Below are positions 8,940 through 17,085 of a stretch of DNA of 64,000 nucleotides, in pieces; position 1 is the first letter of the stretch; each line of letters starts with the position of its first letter. The position numbers were made by a program, and so were the translations under genes. A model generated the notes under the pieces. The model saw only the letters and a program-made list of their open reading frames with translations, did not search any database and had not been told where the DNA came from. This DNA is from an uncultured Bacteroidales bacterium (lineage in GTDB: Bacteria > Bacteroidota > Bacteroidia > Bacteroidales > FEN-979), in the NCBI GenBank assembly GCA_903959905.1, contig CAJBYO010000020.1, positions 1-64,000 on the forward strand. The letters run 5' to 3'.

Positions 8940-9866
8940 TTACTGATTTTCCTGTTTTTTCATATTCTGCCGGATAAATTCCACGACCTTCTCAATTTCA
9001 TCCGGTTTGAACCATGCATAGCCCGGATCCTTCCTGAACCATGTCAACTGCCGCTTGGCATACCTCCTGCTGTGTGTTTTGATCTTCTCTACCGCATGTT
9101 CAAGAGAGGTGAGCCCTTCAAAATGATCAAACAACTCTTTATACCCAACGGTGTTAAGAGCATTCATGCCTCTTGAGTTGTATAACGAAAGTGCTTCATC
9201 AAACAGCCCTGACTCCATCATCAAATCCACACGGTCATCGATCCGCTGGTAGAGGATTTCCCGGGGAAGCTCCAGTCCTAGTTTTAAAATCCTGAAATTG
9301 CGCTCCTTCGGCTTGTTGGTGCGTAAGGCAGAGTAAGCCACACCCGTTGCACGACAGATCTCTATGGCCCTCATCAGCCGCACCGGGTTTTCCATGTCAA
9401 CCTGCCCGGCATAAACAGGGTCAAGCCCGGATAATTCCTGTTGTAGCGCTGCAATACCGTCTTGTTCTAGTGTGTTTTTCAGTTCCCGCCTGATTTCGGG
9501 ATCAGGATCGGGCAATTGGTCAATTCCATGGCAAACTGCGTTGATGTAGAGGCCAGAACCTCCCACCAACACTACCACCGGATGAACTTCAAACAGCCGG
9601 TCAAGCAATGCAAGAGCATCCTGTTCAAACTTTGACATATCATAGGAATCTGTTACAGACAGATGCTGAATAAAATGATGTTTGACCGCAGCAAGCTCTG
9701 TTTCTGTCGGCGCAGCGGTTCCAATATGCATGTCACGATAGAACTGCCGGGAATCAGCAGATAGGATCTCGGTGCAAAATAAACGGGCAAGTGAAATGGC
9801 AAAGGATGTTTTGCCTACAGCAGTGGGACCTGCAACAACGACAAGGAGCCGGTCATCAATAGTCAT
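8940..9866 (-). CDS. miaA: tRNA dimethylallyltransferase
   Basis: Transfers the dimethylallyl group from DMAPP to N6 of A37 in tRNAs that read codons starting with U. The 308-residue protein has the P-loop G-P-T-A-V-G-K-T (13-20), the L-S-A-D-S-R-Q-F-Y-R motif with the catalytic Asp/Ser and Gln, the L-V-G-G-S-G-L-Y-I loop, and the closing T-R-x-Y-A-K-R-Q-x-T-W-F-R-like stretch (SRRYAKRQLTWFRKDP). I use the ATG at 9866 rather than the longer frame to 9911. It overlaps the stop of the upstream gene by 11 bases, which indicates translational coupling. Confidence 0.96.
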   Translation of the reverse strand: MTIDDRLLVVVAGPTAVGKTSFAISLARLFCTEILSADSRQFYRDMHIGTAAPTETELAAVKHHFIQHLSVTDSYDMSKFEQDALALLDRLFEVHPVVVLVGGSGLYINAVCHGIDQLPDPDPEIRRELKNTLEQDGIAALQQELSGLDPVYAGQVDMENPVRLMRAIEICRATGVAYSALRTNKPKERNFRILKLGLELPREILYQRIDDRVDLMMESGLFDEALSLYNSRGMNALNTVGYKELFDHFEGLTSLEHAVEKIKTHSRRYAKRQLTWFRKDPGYAWFKPDEIEKVVEFIRQNMKKQENQ

Positions 9867-10647
9867 CGGATTCGCGGTCAAACCCTGATAAATGCTTATC
9901 AAGGCTTTCAATATCCTCGTAATCTTCCAGATGGTCTAATTTATCTTCCTCCTCCGTTTCTTCCCCCTCATCATAGAGGAAGTCGTGTACGGTTTCCTCC
10001 TCCGTTTCAGCACCTTCAAACACAGGTTCATCAACCGGTTCGTCCATCAGTCCGTCCAACTCCTTTTCAATGACTGCCAGTTCATGTTCATCTTCAACGA
10101 TATCGTCAAATTTCATGAGGTCAACCATTTTCGGCAGGGGAACCTTAGGGACAACAACTTTAGGAACAGCCGGGGTTTCTTTAACAGGAGTGGGTTGTTC
10201 CGTTTTCTTTGGCAGCTCCCCTACCCGTTTTGCACACCTCGGATAAGAGGCCACTTCATCGGCGGGGCATATTTTAAAAAGCTCAATGTGAAATGAAAAA
10301 ATATCTCGTCCGACAAACTCATAGATCATTTTCTGGTGCGGATCCTCAATGTAATTCTTCAGCTTTTCGGTTTTCATCAGGGGCAGGGACACTGAATCTG
10401 TTACCACCTGGTCAAGGTCCTCATCATATTTTCTAACCTGGCGTTTTTCAGCCTTCAGCGAAATTTCCTTGTCTTTTTTATACTTCTTGTCGGTATTAAA
10501 GAAAGATGCCCGTTCACAGTGAAGCAATTCGGATGAATCCAGCAGGATATGATGGAAGTCAAGAAACGTTTGACCCGGCTGAATCTCGATTTCCCGGAGG
10601 AATCCTTCATGCTCTTCGCATGTCACTCTGAAGCGATAAATCAACAT
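9856..10647 (-). CDS. pRiA4b ORF3-like (IS1096 TnpR-type) domain protein with acidic tail
   Basis: A 263-residue protein. The first about 150 residues (opening LIYRFRVTCEEHEGFLREIE, then Q-T-F-L-D-F-H, C-E-R-A-S-F-F, and a Y-E-F-V-G-R-D-I-F-S-F-H block) match the pRiA4b ORF-3-like domain common as a stand-alone gene in Bacteroidota. Its function is unknown and it is not itself evidence of a transposon. The C-terminal half is a low-complexity Pro/Val linker followed by a very acidic tail (EEETVHDFLYDEGEETEEED). A TAnnTTTG-type box (TATTTTTG on the minus strand, 10673-10680) precedes it. It overlaps miaA, so the two share a transcript. Confidence 0.75.
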   Translation of the reverse strand: MLIYRFRVTCEEHEGFLREIEIQPGQTFLDFHHILLDSSELLHCERASFFNTDKKYKKDKEISLKAEKRQVRKYDEDLDQVVTDSVSLPLMKTEKLKNYIEDPHQKMIYEFVGRDIFSFHIELFKICPADEVASYPRCAKRVGELPKKTEQPTPVKETPAVPKVVVPKVPLPKMVDLMKFDDIVEDEHELAVIEKELDGLMDEPVDEPVFEGAETEEETVHDFLYDEGEETEEEDKLDHLEDYEDIESLDKHLSGFDRESDDY

Positions 10648-10711
10648 GTTTGTTTGTGGTAAAAATCCGGGTCAAAAATATAAAATTCCTTTAAATAAAA
10701 GGAAAAAAGGT

Positions 10712-12127
10712 TCATTTGTTTGTTTTTACCAGTCCAAGTTTTGCTCCCTCGCTGAGCATCAACTGATAGGCAGCCTCAAAGTTATTCGGAATTTCCCCCT
10801 CAAGGATGGCCTCGGTAATGGCCTCCTTGATGATGCCCACGCTTTTGGACGGAGAAATGCCAAATGTTTCCATAATGATCTCACCGGATATCGGAGGCTG
10901 CCAGTTCCGCAGCTGGTCTTTCTCTTCAATCTCTTTCAGTTTCTGGCGGACAGTATTGAAATTCGAAATGTATCGCTTAACCTTCTCAGGATTTTTTGAA
11001 GTAATATCAGCATTACACAGCATCATGAGGTCGTCAATGTCGTTACCGGCCTCAAAGAGCAGCCTGCGCACTGCAGAATCTGTAACAGTGTTTTCAGCAA
11101 GGACAATGGGCCTCAGGTGTAACAAGACCAATTTTTCAACAAAATGCATTTTTTCGTTGAGCGGCAGTTTAAGACGCCTGAAGATATGCGGTACCATTTT
11201 TGCCCCCCTGAACTCATGGGCATGGAAGGTCCAGCCTGTTCCCGGGATATACTTCTTGGTAAGCGGCTTGGCGATATCATGGAGGATGGCGGCCCACCGA
11301 AGCCAAAGATCCTCTGATACGGAGGCAACATTGTCAAGGACCGCAAGTGTGTGGTGAAAATTATCCTTGTGTCCCTTCCCTTCGATCATCTCCGATCCCT
11401 TCAGTTCACAGAACTCCGGAAACAGTATCCGTAAAAGTCCTGAATCATCGAGCAGTTTGAATCCTGCGGACGGCTTCTTTGTCTGAATGATCAAATTTAA
11501 TTCATCCGATACCCGCTCCATGGAAACAATGGAGATCCTTCCTGCATTGCGCGTGATTGCCTCAAAGCAGGAGGGTTCAATGGTAAAATTGAGCTGGGTG
11601 GCAAACCTGATTGCCCGCATCATGCGCAGCGGGTCGTCTGAAAAGGTGACTTCCGGGTCAAGCGGCGTACGGATGATCTTTTTCTGCAGGTCGCCGATCC
11701 CGTAAAACGGGTCGATAAGGTTGCCATAGTTTTCCCTGCAAAGGTCAATGGCCATGGCATTGATGGTGAAATCACGCCGGTTCTGATCATCCACTATGGT
11801 TCCCTCTTCCACGATGGGCTTCCGGGAATTGCGTCGGTAAGACTCTTTCCTGGCACCTACAAATTCAATTTTCCAGCCATGGTAGTTCAGCATGGCCGTG
11901 CCGAAGTTCCTGAAAAACTTAACGGGGACTTCTCCGTCAATCTTTGCAGCCACCGCGTGGGCAAAGTCGATGCCGCTGCCCAAAACAACAATGTCAATAT
12001 CTTTTTTATTATCCCTGTGCAGCAAGAGGTCACGCACAAATCCGCCGATCACAAAAGCGCTTACATTCATATCAGAGGCAACCTCGGAAATGAGCGCAAA
12101 AATCGGGTTTGTGAGATGCTTTTTCAA
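10712..12127 (-). CDS. cca: CCA tRNA nucleotidyltransferase (class II, HD-domain type)
   Basis: Adds or repairs the 3-prime CCA of tRNA. The polymerase head has the G-G-F-V-R-D-L-L motif (about residues 28-35) and the metal-binding D-I-D-I-V. The R-R-D-F-T-I-N-A-M-A and D-P-L-R-M-M-R-A-I-R-F-A blocks give nucleotide recognition. A C-terminal HD domain (LHDIAKPLTKKY) suggests 2-prime,3-prime phosphatase activity. At 471 residues it fits the Bacteroidota form. No ATG fits: a TTG at 12127 is the only start that keeps the conserved N-terminal helix (NPIFALISEVASDM), since an in-frame stop lies upstream inside a word repeat. An ATG at residue 20 would delete that helix. Confidence 0.9.
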   Translation of the reverse strand: MKKHLTNPIFALISEVASDMNVSAFVIGGFVRDLLLHRDNKKDIDIVVLGSGIDFAHAVAAKIDGEVPVKFFRNFGTAMLNYHGWKIEFVGARKESYRRNSRKPIVEEGTIVDDQNRRDFTINAMAIDLCRENYGNLIDPFYGIGDLQKKIIRTPLDPEVTFSDDPLRMMRAIRFATQLNFTIEPSCFEAITRNAGRISIVSMERVSDELNLIIQTKKPSAGFKLLDDSGLLRILFPEFCELKGSEMIEGKGHKDNFHHTLAVLDNVASVSEDLWLRWAAILHDIAKPLTKKYIPGTGWTFHAHEFRGAKMVPHIFRRLKLPLNEKMHFVEKLVLLHLRPIVLAENTVTDSAVRRLLFEAGNDIDDLMMLCNADITSKNPEKVKRYISNFNTVRQKLKEIEEKDQLRNWQPPISGEIIMETFGISPSKSVGIIKEAITEAILEGEIPNNFEAAYQLMLSEGAKLGLVKTNK

Positions 12128-12162
12128 ATGGCGAAATGGTGAAAGGGCGAAATGGTGAAAGG
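12126..12162. repeat. AAATGGTGAAA word repeat at the cca start
   Basis: Four copies of the word AAATGG(C/T)GAAA or its shorter form GGGCGAAA are packed head to tail and touch the presumed TTG start of the CCA-adding enzyme. The same words recur at 2247-2284, 14229-14250 and 16081-16108. Confidence 0.75.
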
Positions 12163-12243
12163 TTTAAACGTGAACCAGCTTGATTGTTTTGCAAAAGTAT
12201 GAAAAAGTGTATGAAAAATTTGGCAAAAAACTGCAAACATAGC

Positions 12244-12274
12244 TTTGTGAATTTCACCTTGTGTTGTATCTTTG
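12244..12274 (+). promoter_or_regulatory. Bacteroidota promoter TTTG-N19-TATCTTTG
   Basis: TTTG at 12244-12247 and TATCTTTG at 12267-12274 are 19 bases apart, fitting both halves of the Bacteroidota -33/-7 consensus. Transcription should begin near 12281, about 40 bases before the isocitrate dehydrogenase-like ATG. Confidence 0.8.
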
Positions 12275-12320
12275 GCGCCTAATTGTTAATAATTTCACTA
12301 CTAATCAACAAACTAACTTT

Positions 12321-13511
12321 ATGGCAAAGAGAACAATCGTTGCGATGCCCGGTGACGGCATCGGAAAAGTCGTCCTTGATGAGGCCATCCGGGTTCTGGA
12401 TGCAGCCGGTTTTGATGCGGAATATGTGCACGGTGACATTGGCTGGGAATTCTGGTGCAAAGAAGGAGATCCTTTTCCAGAGCGCACCCAGAAACTTCTT
12501 GAACAGCATAAAATAGGTCTTTTCGGGGCCATTACCTCCAAACCGAAAGATAAAACCGAAGCTGAACTGGCTCCGGAACTCAAAGGTAAAGGGTTTGCCT
12601 ACTACAGCCCGATCGTTACGATGCGCCAGAAATACGACCTGGATATCTGCATGCGTCCTTGTAAGACATTCAAGGGAAACCCTTTGAATTTTATCCGCCG
12701 CGGATTTGGCGGGGTCATTGAGGAGCCTGTCATTGACAGCATGATCTTTCGTCAGAATACTGAATGCCTTTATGGAGGCGTTGAATGGTCAAATCCATCA
12801 GACCAGGTATATGATGCCCTTATGACGCACAAGAAATTCAGGGACAATTTCGCATGGTGCCCCCGTCCTGAACTGGCTGTTTCAACCCGTATTTTCACCA
12901 AAAAATATACCGGGCGCATCCTGAAAGCGGCTTTTGAATATGCAAAGGAAAAGGGATTCACAACCGTGACAGTGTGCGAAAAGCCCAATGTCATTCGCGA
13001 AACCTCGGGTATGATGCTTAAACTGGCCCAGGAGATGGCGAAAAATGAGTATCCCGGCATCAAGGTCCAGGACACAAACATTGACGCACAGATGATGTGG
13101 CTCACAAAAAATCCTGAGACATACCATGTTATTGTTGCAGGAAACATGTTCGGGGATATCGTATCCGACGGATTTGCCGGCCTGATCGGCGGACTTGGGT
13201 TCGCCTGCAGTGCCAACATCGGACCGGAAATCGCTGTATTTGAACCTACCCACGGGTCTGCACCAAAATACGCCGAATTCAACCCATCCATTGTCAATCC
13301 AACCGCCATGATCCTTTCTGCAGTAATGATGCTGGAACACATCGGTGAAATGGAACTGGCTGCTAAAATCACCAAAGCAGTAACCGAGGTTGTGCTGGAA
13401 GGAAAGGTAATGACATACGACATGATGAAACTGCCCGGAACACCCGAAGCTTTCAGCAAGGGAGCTGCCACCACACAGCAGATGGCAGACGCTATCATCG
13501 CCAAGCTTTAA
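12321..13511 (+). CDS. Isocitrate/isopropylmalate-family dehydrogenase, probably NADP isocitrate dehydrogenase
   Basis: A 396-residue decarboxylating dehydrogenase that oxidises a beta-hydroxyacid such as isocitrate. It has the N-terminal P-G-D-G-I-G-K block, the M-R-P arginine region, the Lys in V-C-E-K-P-N-V-I-R-E, and the metal-site stretch FGDIVSDGFAGLIGGLG. The cofactor loop reads H-G-S-A-P-K-Y-A. The Lys-Tyr pair is the one used for NADP in E. coli isocitrate dehydrogenase, so NADP use is likely by inference. I take the ATG at 12321, as a longer TTG frame would begin inside the promoter. The downstream aconitase-like gene supports isocitrate rather than isopropylmalate as substrate, since no leu genes are seen. 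Homoisocitrate cannot be excluded. Confidence 0.87.
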   Translation: MAKRTIVAMPGDGIGKVVLDEAIRVLDAAGFDAEYVHGDIGWEFWCKEGDPFPERTQKLLEQHKIGLFGAITSKPKDKTEAELAPELKGKGFAYYSPIVTMRQKYDLDICMRPCKTFKGNPLNFIRRGFGGVIEEPVIDSMIFRQNTECLYGGVEWSNPSDQVYDALMTHKKFRDNFAWCPRPELAVSTRIFTKKYTGRILKAAFEYAKEKGFTTVTVCEKPNVIRETSGMMLKLAQEMAKNEYPGIKVQDTNIDAQMMWLTKNPETYHVIVAGNMFGDIVSDGFAGLIGGLGFACSANIGPEIAVFEPTHGSAPKYAEFNPSIVNPTAMILSAVMMLEHIGEMELAAKITKAVTEVVLEGKVMTYDMMKLPGTPEAFSKGAATTQQMADAIIAKL

Positions 13512-13647
13512 AATGCAAACAATGCAGGCAATGAAAACAATGCAGGCAATGCAGGCAATGAGAGCAATGTAACTGCTGCCAGATAGGTTGCAGAATTTAA
13601 TTGTTTGCATTGATTACATTCCATTCATTGTTTTCATTGTTTGCATT
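13512..13647. repeat. CAATG-word repeat forming an inverted repeat
   Basis: The spacer starts with about seven tandem variants of a 9-base word such as GCAGGCAAT (13512-13572). After about 40 bases the complementary words follow (13614-13647, ATTGTTTTCATTGTTTGCAT). The right arm matches the left arm apart from missing word copies. A transcript could fold here between the dehydrogenase and HD genes, but there is no T-run, so it is not a classical terminator. Confidence 0.75.
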
Positions 13648-13681
13648 AAAGAAATGGTTAACCTGATAAATTGAACGTAAT

Positions 13682-14230
13682 ATGACAAACGAAATACTAA
13701 GCCTCTGGCCTGAACTGATGTGGATCCAGGATCCCGGCCTCCGCGAAACAACTGCAAAAACGTGGGAACTTGCCCTTGAAAGGAGTGTGCTCACGCCGGA
13801 TGACCTGAATAAAATCCCTTTCACGCTGCTTGCCGGACCTGATATGAAGGTATCGTTCATGGCACACAAGCGTTGCGTGGTGCATGTTGCCCGGGATGCC
13901 GGGAACAAAATGAATGAATTCTTCAAAACCGACCTCCCGGTAAACATGGACGTGCTTATTGCGGGTGCCATCCTCGCCGATGTTGGAAAACTGCTGGAAT
14001 ACGAAATAGATGAAAACGGGAAATCATTCCAGGGGAAATATGGCAAGTACCTCCGTCATCCGTTTTCAGGGGTGTCGCTTGCAGAACAATGCGGCGTTCC
14101 TGCTGAAGTATGCCACATCATTGCGACCCATGCAGGTGAAGGTGATATGGTGAAACGCACAACCGAAGCGTTTGTAGTGCACCATGCTGATTTCATGACC
14201 TTTGAACCGTTCAGGGACAGGCTGAAATAA
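13682..14230 (+). CDS. HD-domain-like protein with altered HD pair
   Basis: A 182-residue, mostly helical protein with HD-superfamily spacing: an early H-K (MAHKRCVVHVARDAGN, about residue 61), then I-L-A-D-V-G-K-L-L-E-Y-E where HD phosphohydrolases have L-H-D-x-G-K, then H-P-F-S-G, then I-I-A-T-H-A-G-E and a late V-H-H-A-D. The histidine of the HD pair is Ala, while the other metal-site residues are kept. It may therefore bind one metal, use another residue, or act by binding. It sits between the isocitrate dehydrogenase-like and aconitase-like genes and may regulate or support them (inference). The substrate is unknown. Confidence 0.78.
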   Translation: MTNEILSLWPELMWIQDPGLRETTAKTWELALERSVLTPDDLNKIPFTLLAGPDMKVSFMAHKRCVVHVARDAGNKMNEFFKTDLPVNMDVLIAGAILADVGKLLEYEIDENGKSFQGKYGKYLRHPFSGVSLAEQCGVPAEVCHIIATHAGEGDMVKRTTEAFVVHHADFMTFEPFRDRLK

Positions 14231-14250
14231 ATGGTGAAATGGTGAAAAAG
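14229..14250. repeat. AAATGGTGAA word repeat
   Basis: Two tandem copies of AAATGGTGA follow directly from the stop codon of the HD-like gene, within the 42-base gap before the aconitase ATG. The word is the same as at 12126-12162 and 16081-16108. Confidence 0.7.
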
Positions 14251-14272
14251 TGACATTTTAAAATTGCTGATT

Positions 14273-16081
14273 ATGAATATAATTGAGAAAATAATTGCTG
14301 CACATTCAAACCAGGCTGTTGTGAAGCCCGGCGATATCGTTGATGTTTTTATTGATACCCGCGCCGCCCGCGATTTCGGGGGTGCCAATGTTGTGAAAAA
14401 CCTCGTTGACAATGGCCTCACAGTAGCTGATGCCACCAAAACCATTTTCACTTTTGACTGCAACCCGGGCGGATCAGATCAGAAATATGCAGCCAACCAG
14501 CATTATTGCCGGCAGTTTGCACGTGAAAACGGGATCAGGGTGTATGACGTGGATGCCGGAATCGGCACACATCTTGCCATCGACAACGGGTTTACTTGGC
14601 CAGGGAGTACCTTCGTCTCAACGGATTCCCACGCCAATATCATGGGCGCCATTGCCGCCTTCGGCCAGGGAATGGGCGACCAGGATATCGCCGCAGCCTG
14701 GGCAAAAGGAGCCGTTTGGTTCAAAGTGCCTTCTTCCGTGAAAATAAACCTTAACGGAAAAAGGCCTGCAAATGTCAGTGCCAAGGACATTGTCCTGAAC
14801 CTGCTTTCAATCTTCGGAGCGAACAAACTCCTGGGTTGTTCTGTGGAAATCTACGGCGAAGAAATGGAAAAACTGAACCTGGCAGAAAGGATTACAATCG
14901 CTTCCATGGGTACAGAAATGGGGGCCATCATCATTTTATTCCCGACTTCACCGTCGCTGCTGGGAGAGTTAAAGGCTATAACCGGGAATGATTACCCGGA
15001 CGTGACAGCAGATCAGGATGCGGTTTATGAAAAGTCATTTGACATCGACCTCAGCAAATTTGTCGCCATGGTTGCAAAACCGGGACATCCGCATGATGAC
15101 ACCTCCATCGAGAATGTACGCAACCAGAAAATTGACTCCGGATTTATCGGAAGCTGCACCAATGGCCGCATTGAAGACCTGCGTATAGCCGCGGAAGTTC
15201 TACGTGGCCGAAAGGTTGCACCAGGGGTTGTGCTGAAAGTTGTTCCTTCCACAGACGCAATCTGGACACAGGCGATGAACGAAGGCCTCATCCGGATTTT
15301 TAAAGAAGCCGGTGTAATGGTTTCAAATGCAGGCTGCGCGGGTTGTGCTGCCGGCCAGGTTGGCCAGAACGGACCCGGTGAGGTGACCATCAGCACCGGA
15401 AACCGGAACTTTGAGGGGAAACAGGGAAAAGGGTTTGTGTACCTCGCCTCTCCTGCCGTTGTTGCTGCTTCAGCCGTTGCCGGGTACATTACTACACCAG
15501 ACCAGATTCCTGACCAGCCAACACTTTTCCATGCTACCGGCAAAACGGACCAGTCACGCGTCACGCGTCACGAAAAAGAAAAAGAAGTGAAACCAACTGT
15601 AGTTGAAGGCCACGTCTGGATCATCCCCAAAGATGACATTGACACCGATATGATCTTCCACAACAGGTACCTCACCATCACCGATATCAAGGAGATGGGC
15701 CAGTATGCTTTTGACAACCTGAAGGGATTTGAGGATTTTGCTAAGAAAGCCAATCCCGGTGATATTGTAATTACGCAGAAAAACTTTGGTGCCGGGAGTT
15801 CCAGGCAACAGGCTGTTGACTGTTTCTTATCGCTGGGGATAAGCTGTATCCTTGCTGAATCCTACGGGGCGATTTATGAGCGTAACGCCATCAATGCAGC
15901 TATGCCTATCCTGACCTATACACCTGAAATTCTCTCCATGGCTGACATCAAGCACGGAGATCATATCCGGGTTGATTTTAGTACAGGCGTACTGACAAAC
16001 CTGTCAAACGGAAAAACCGCAAACACTGATAAATTTTATGATGCACAGATGGCGATTTATCAGAATGGGGGACTATTGTAA
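14273..16081 (+). CDS. Single-chain aconitase / LeuC-LeuD-type hydro-lyase
   Basis: A 602-residue hydro-lyase in which a LeuC-like catalytic part (about 1-420) and a LeuD-like swivelling part (about 440-602) are joined in one chain, much shorter than ordinary AcnA (near 900) or AcnB. The [4Fe-4S] ligands are visible in G-S-C-T-N-G-R and N-A-G-C-A-G-C-A. The swivel part has N-F-G-A-G-S-S-R-Q-Q and the substrate loop N-R-Y-L-T-I-T. In archaeal homologues that loop helps choose between homoaconitate (Y-L-R-T) and isopropylmalate, and here it fits neither. With the dehydrogenase upstream, aconitase is the best guess. The linker is Lys/Glu-rich and carries a heptamer repeat. I use ATG 14273 rather than the TTG at 14264. 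Confidence 0.85.
   Translation: MNIIEKIIAAHSNQAVVKPGDIVDVFIDTRAARDFGGANVVKNLVDNGLTVADATKTIFTFDCNPGGSDQKYAANQHYCRQFARENGIRVYDVDAGIGTHLAIDNGFTWPGSTFVSTDSHANIMGAIAAFGQGMGDQDIAAAWAKGAVWFKVPSSVKINLNGKRPANVSAKDIVLNLLSIFGANKLLGCSVEIYGEEMEKLNLAERITIASMGTEMGAIIILFPTSPSLLGELKAITGNDYPDVTADQDAVYEKSFDIDLSKFVAMVAKPGHPHDDTSIENVRNQKIDSGFIGSCTNGRIEDLRIAAEVLRGRKVAPGVVLKVVPSTDAIWTQAMNEGLIRIFKEAGVMVSNAGCAGCAAGQVGQNGPGEVTISTGNRNFEGKQGKGFVYLASPAVVAASAVAGYITTPDQIPDQPTLFHATGKTDQSRVTRHEKEKEVKPTVVEGHVWIIPKDDIDTDMIFHNRYLTITDIKEMGQYAFDNLKGFEDFAKKANPGDIVITQKNFGAGSSRQQAVDCFLSLGISCILAESYGAIYERNAINAAMPILTYTPEILSMADIKHGDHIRVDFSTGVLTNLSNGKTANTDKFYDAQMAIYQNGGLL
15553..15572 (+). repeat. GTCACGC heptamers inside the aconitase linker
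   Basis: Two full copies and one partial copy of GTCACGC, identical to units in the minisatellite at 5521-5617, are translated in frame as S-R-V-T-R-H in the linker between the two aconitase domains. Confidence 0.85.
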
Positions 16082-16108
16082 AATGGTGAAATGGTGAAAC
16101 AGCGAAAC
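16081..16108. repeat. AAATGGTGAA word repeat
   Basis: Two and a half copies of the AAATGGTGA word begin at the last base of the aconitase stop codon and lead to the convergent acyltransferase gene. No T-run follows, so a terminator role is unproven. Confidence 0.7.
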
Positions 16109-16112
16109 TGTT

Positions 16113-16991
16113 TTAGGTTGCTGCGGGGCGGGTGAGTTTCCAGCGGCGGTGCGACCAAAGGTAGTATTCGGGATTCGCTTTAATCAATTCTTCTAACATA
16201 AACATGAACCGGCCTGTTATCTCGCCGGTTTTTGTTTGATTGGGATTCGCCTCCAGCATCTGAAATTCTATGGTATAATATCCCCTTTTCACCTTCCTTA
16301 CAAAAGCAAACACGACGGGGAAATTGTGAATCCTGGCATATTTTTCAGGGCCGTGCAACACAGCCGTTTCCTGGTTCAGGAAGTTTACCCAATAGGCAAG
16401 CCTTGGGCTGGATGGGCTCTGATCAGCTACCATATAAAAGGCTGTTGGCTCTCCCCATTCGGTTTTAAATGTTTCAGGCGTTTTAAGGATGGAAGCAAGT
16501 TCGGCCCTCCCTTTAACCCTTGACCGTTGCACAAAATCGTCAATGTACTTGTTGGAAAGAGGCTTGTAAAATCCCACAGGCTTGTGTAACATCTGTTTGC
16601 CCGCTGCGATCCCTGCCCATTCCCAGTTGCCATAGTGACCGGCCACGCAAATAACGGACTGGCCGTTTTTATAAAGCGCATCTACAGGCTCAGTTATAAT
16701 AAATTTGTAGCGCCTGATCACTGCCTCCTCTGTCATGGTAAATGCTTTCATGCTTTCAATAAGCATATCGGCAAAATGGTGGTAAAAGCCTTTGGCGATG
16801 CGTTCAATCTCCTGTTCCGATTTCCCGGGAAATGAATTCCTGAGGTTATCAAAAACCACATTTTTCCTATATCCGACTCCGTAATAAACAAGATAAAACA
16901 CCATATCGGCAAACGCATAGAGTGCCATGAAAGGAATAAACCTGAAAATATAAGTGAACGAACGAAACACCAGGTAAATCAGAAAAGCCAT
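16113..16991 (-). CDS. LpxL/HtrB-type lipid A acyltransferase
   Basis: A 292-residue member of the lysophospholipid acyltransferase superfamily. An N-terminal membrane segment (about 1-40) is followed by the catalytic H-Y-G-N-W-E (H-x4-E) within ICVAGHYGNWEWAG. Typical family blocks include M-V-A-D-Q-S-P and F-A-F-V-R-K-V, and the end W-S-H-R-R-W-K matches the usual P-x-x-Y-x-W-x-H-R-R-W-K close. It probably adds a secondary acyl chain to lipid A at the inner membrane. The ATG at 16991 opens the membrane helix; a longer frame to 17099 would overlap the divergent lplA. A minus-strand TATCTTTG box lies 39 bases upstream. Confidence 0.9.
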   Translation of the reverse strand: MAFLIYLVFRSFTYIFRFIPFMALYAFADMVFYLVYYGVGYRKNVVFDNLRNSFPGKSEQEIERIAKGFYHHFADMLIESMKAFTMTEEAVIRRYKFIITEPVDALYKNGQSVICVAGHYGNWEWAGIAAGKQMLHKPVGFYKPLSNKYIDDFVQRSRVKGRAELASILKTPETFKTEWGEPTAFYMVADQSPSSPRLAYWVNFLNQETAVLHGPEKYARIHNFPVVFAFVRKVKRGYYTIEFQMLEANPNQTKTGEITGRFMFMLEELIKANPEYYLWSHRRWKLTRPAAT

Positions 16992-17029
16992 AAGCTCAAT
17001 ATGAAAGGTTCTTGTGTGTTGTGAGCCTG

Positions 17030-17068
17030 CAAAGATAACGACCAATTTGCAAGAAAACCCTAATTTTG
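17030..17068. promoter_or_regulatory. Divergent -7 boxes for acyltransferase and lplA
   Basis: TATCTTTG on the minus strand (17030-17037) and TAATTTTG on the plus strand (17061-17068) both match TAnnTTTG and point to the acyltransferase and lplA genes respectively. Clear -33 partners are not visible. The lplA start would have a leader of only about 10 bases. Confidence 0.5.
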
Positions 17069-17085
17069 CAGCAAAATTATACCCG

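Noticed and set aside
9856..10647. Transposon gene (the domain is named after IS1096 and pRiA4b)
   Set aside because: The name is historical; there are no inverted repeats or transposase here and the gene is coupled to miaA.
12770..13610. Two long minus-strand frames (about 240 residues) opposite the isocitrate dehydrogenase-like gene
   Set aside because: They are the reverse shadow of a clearly coding gene, have odd composition rich in Cys, His and Ser, and match no family.
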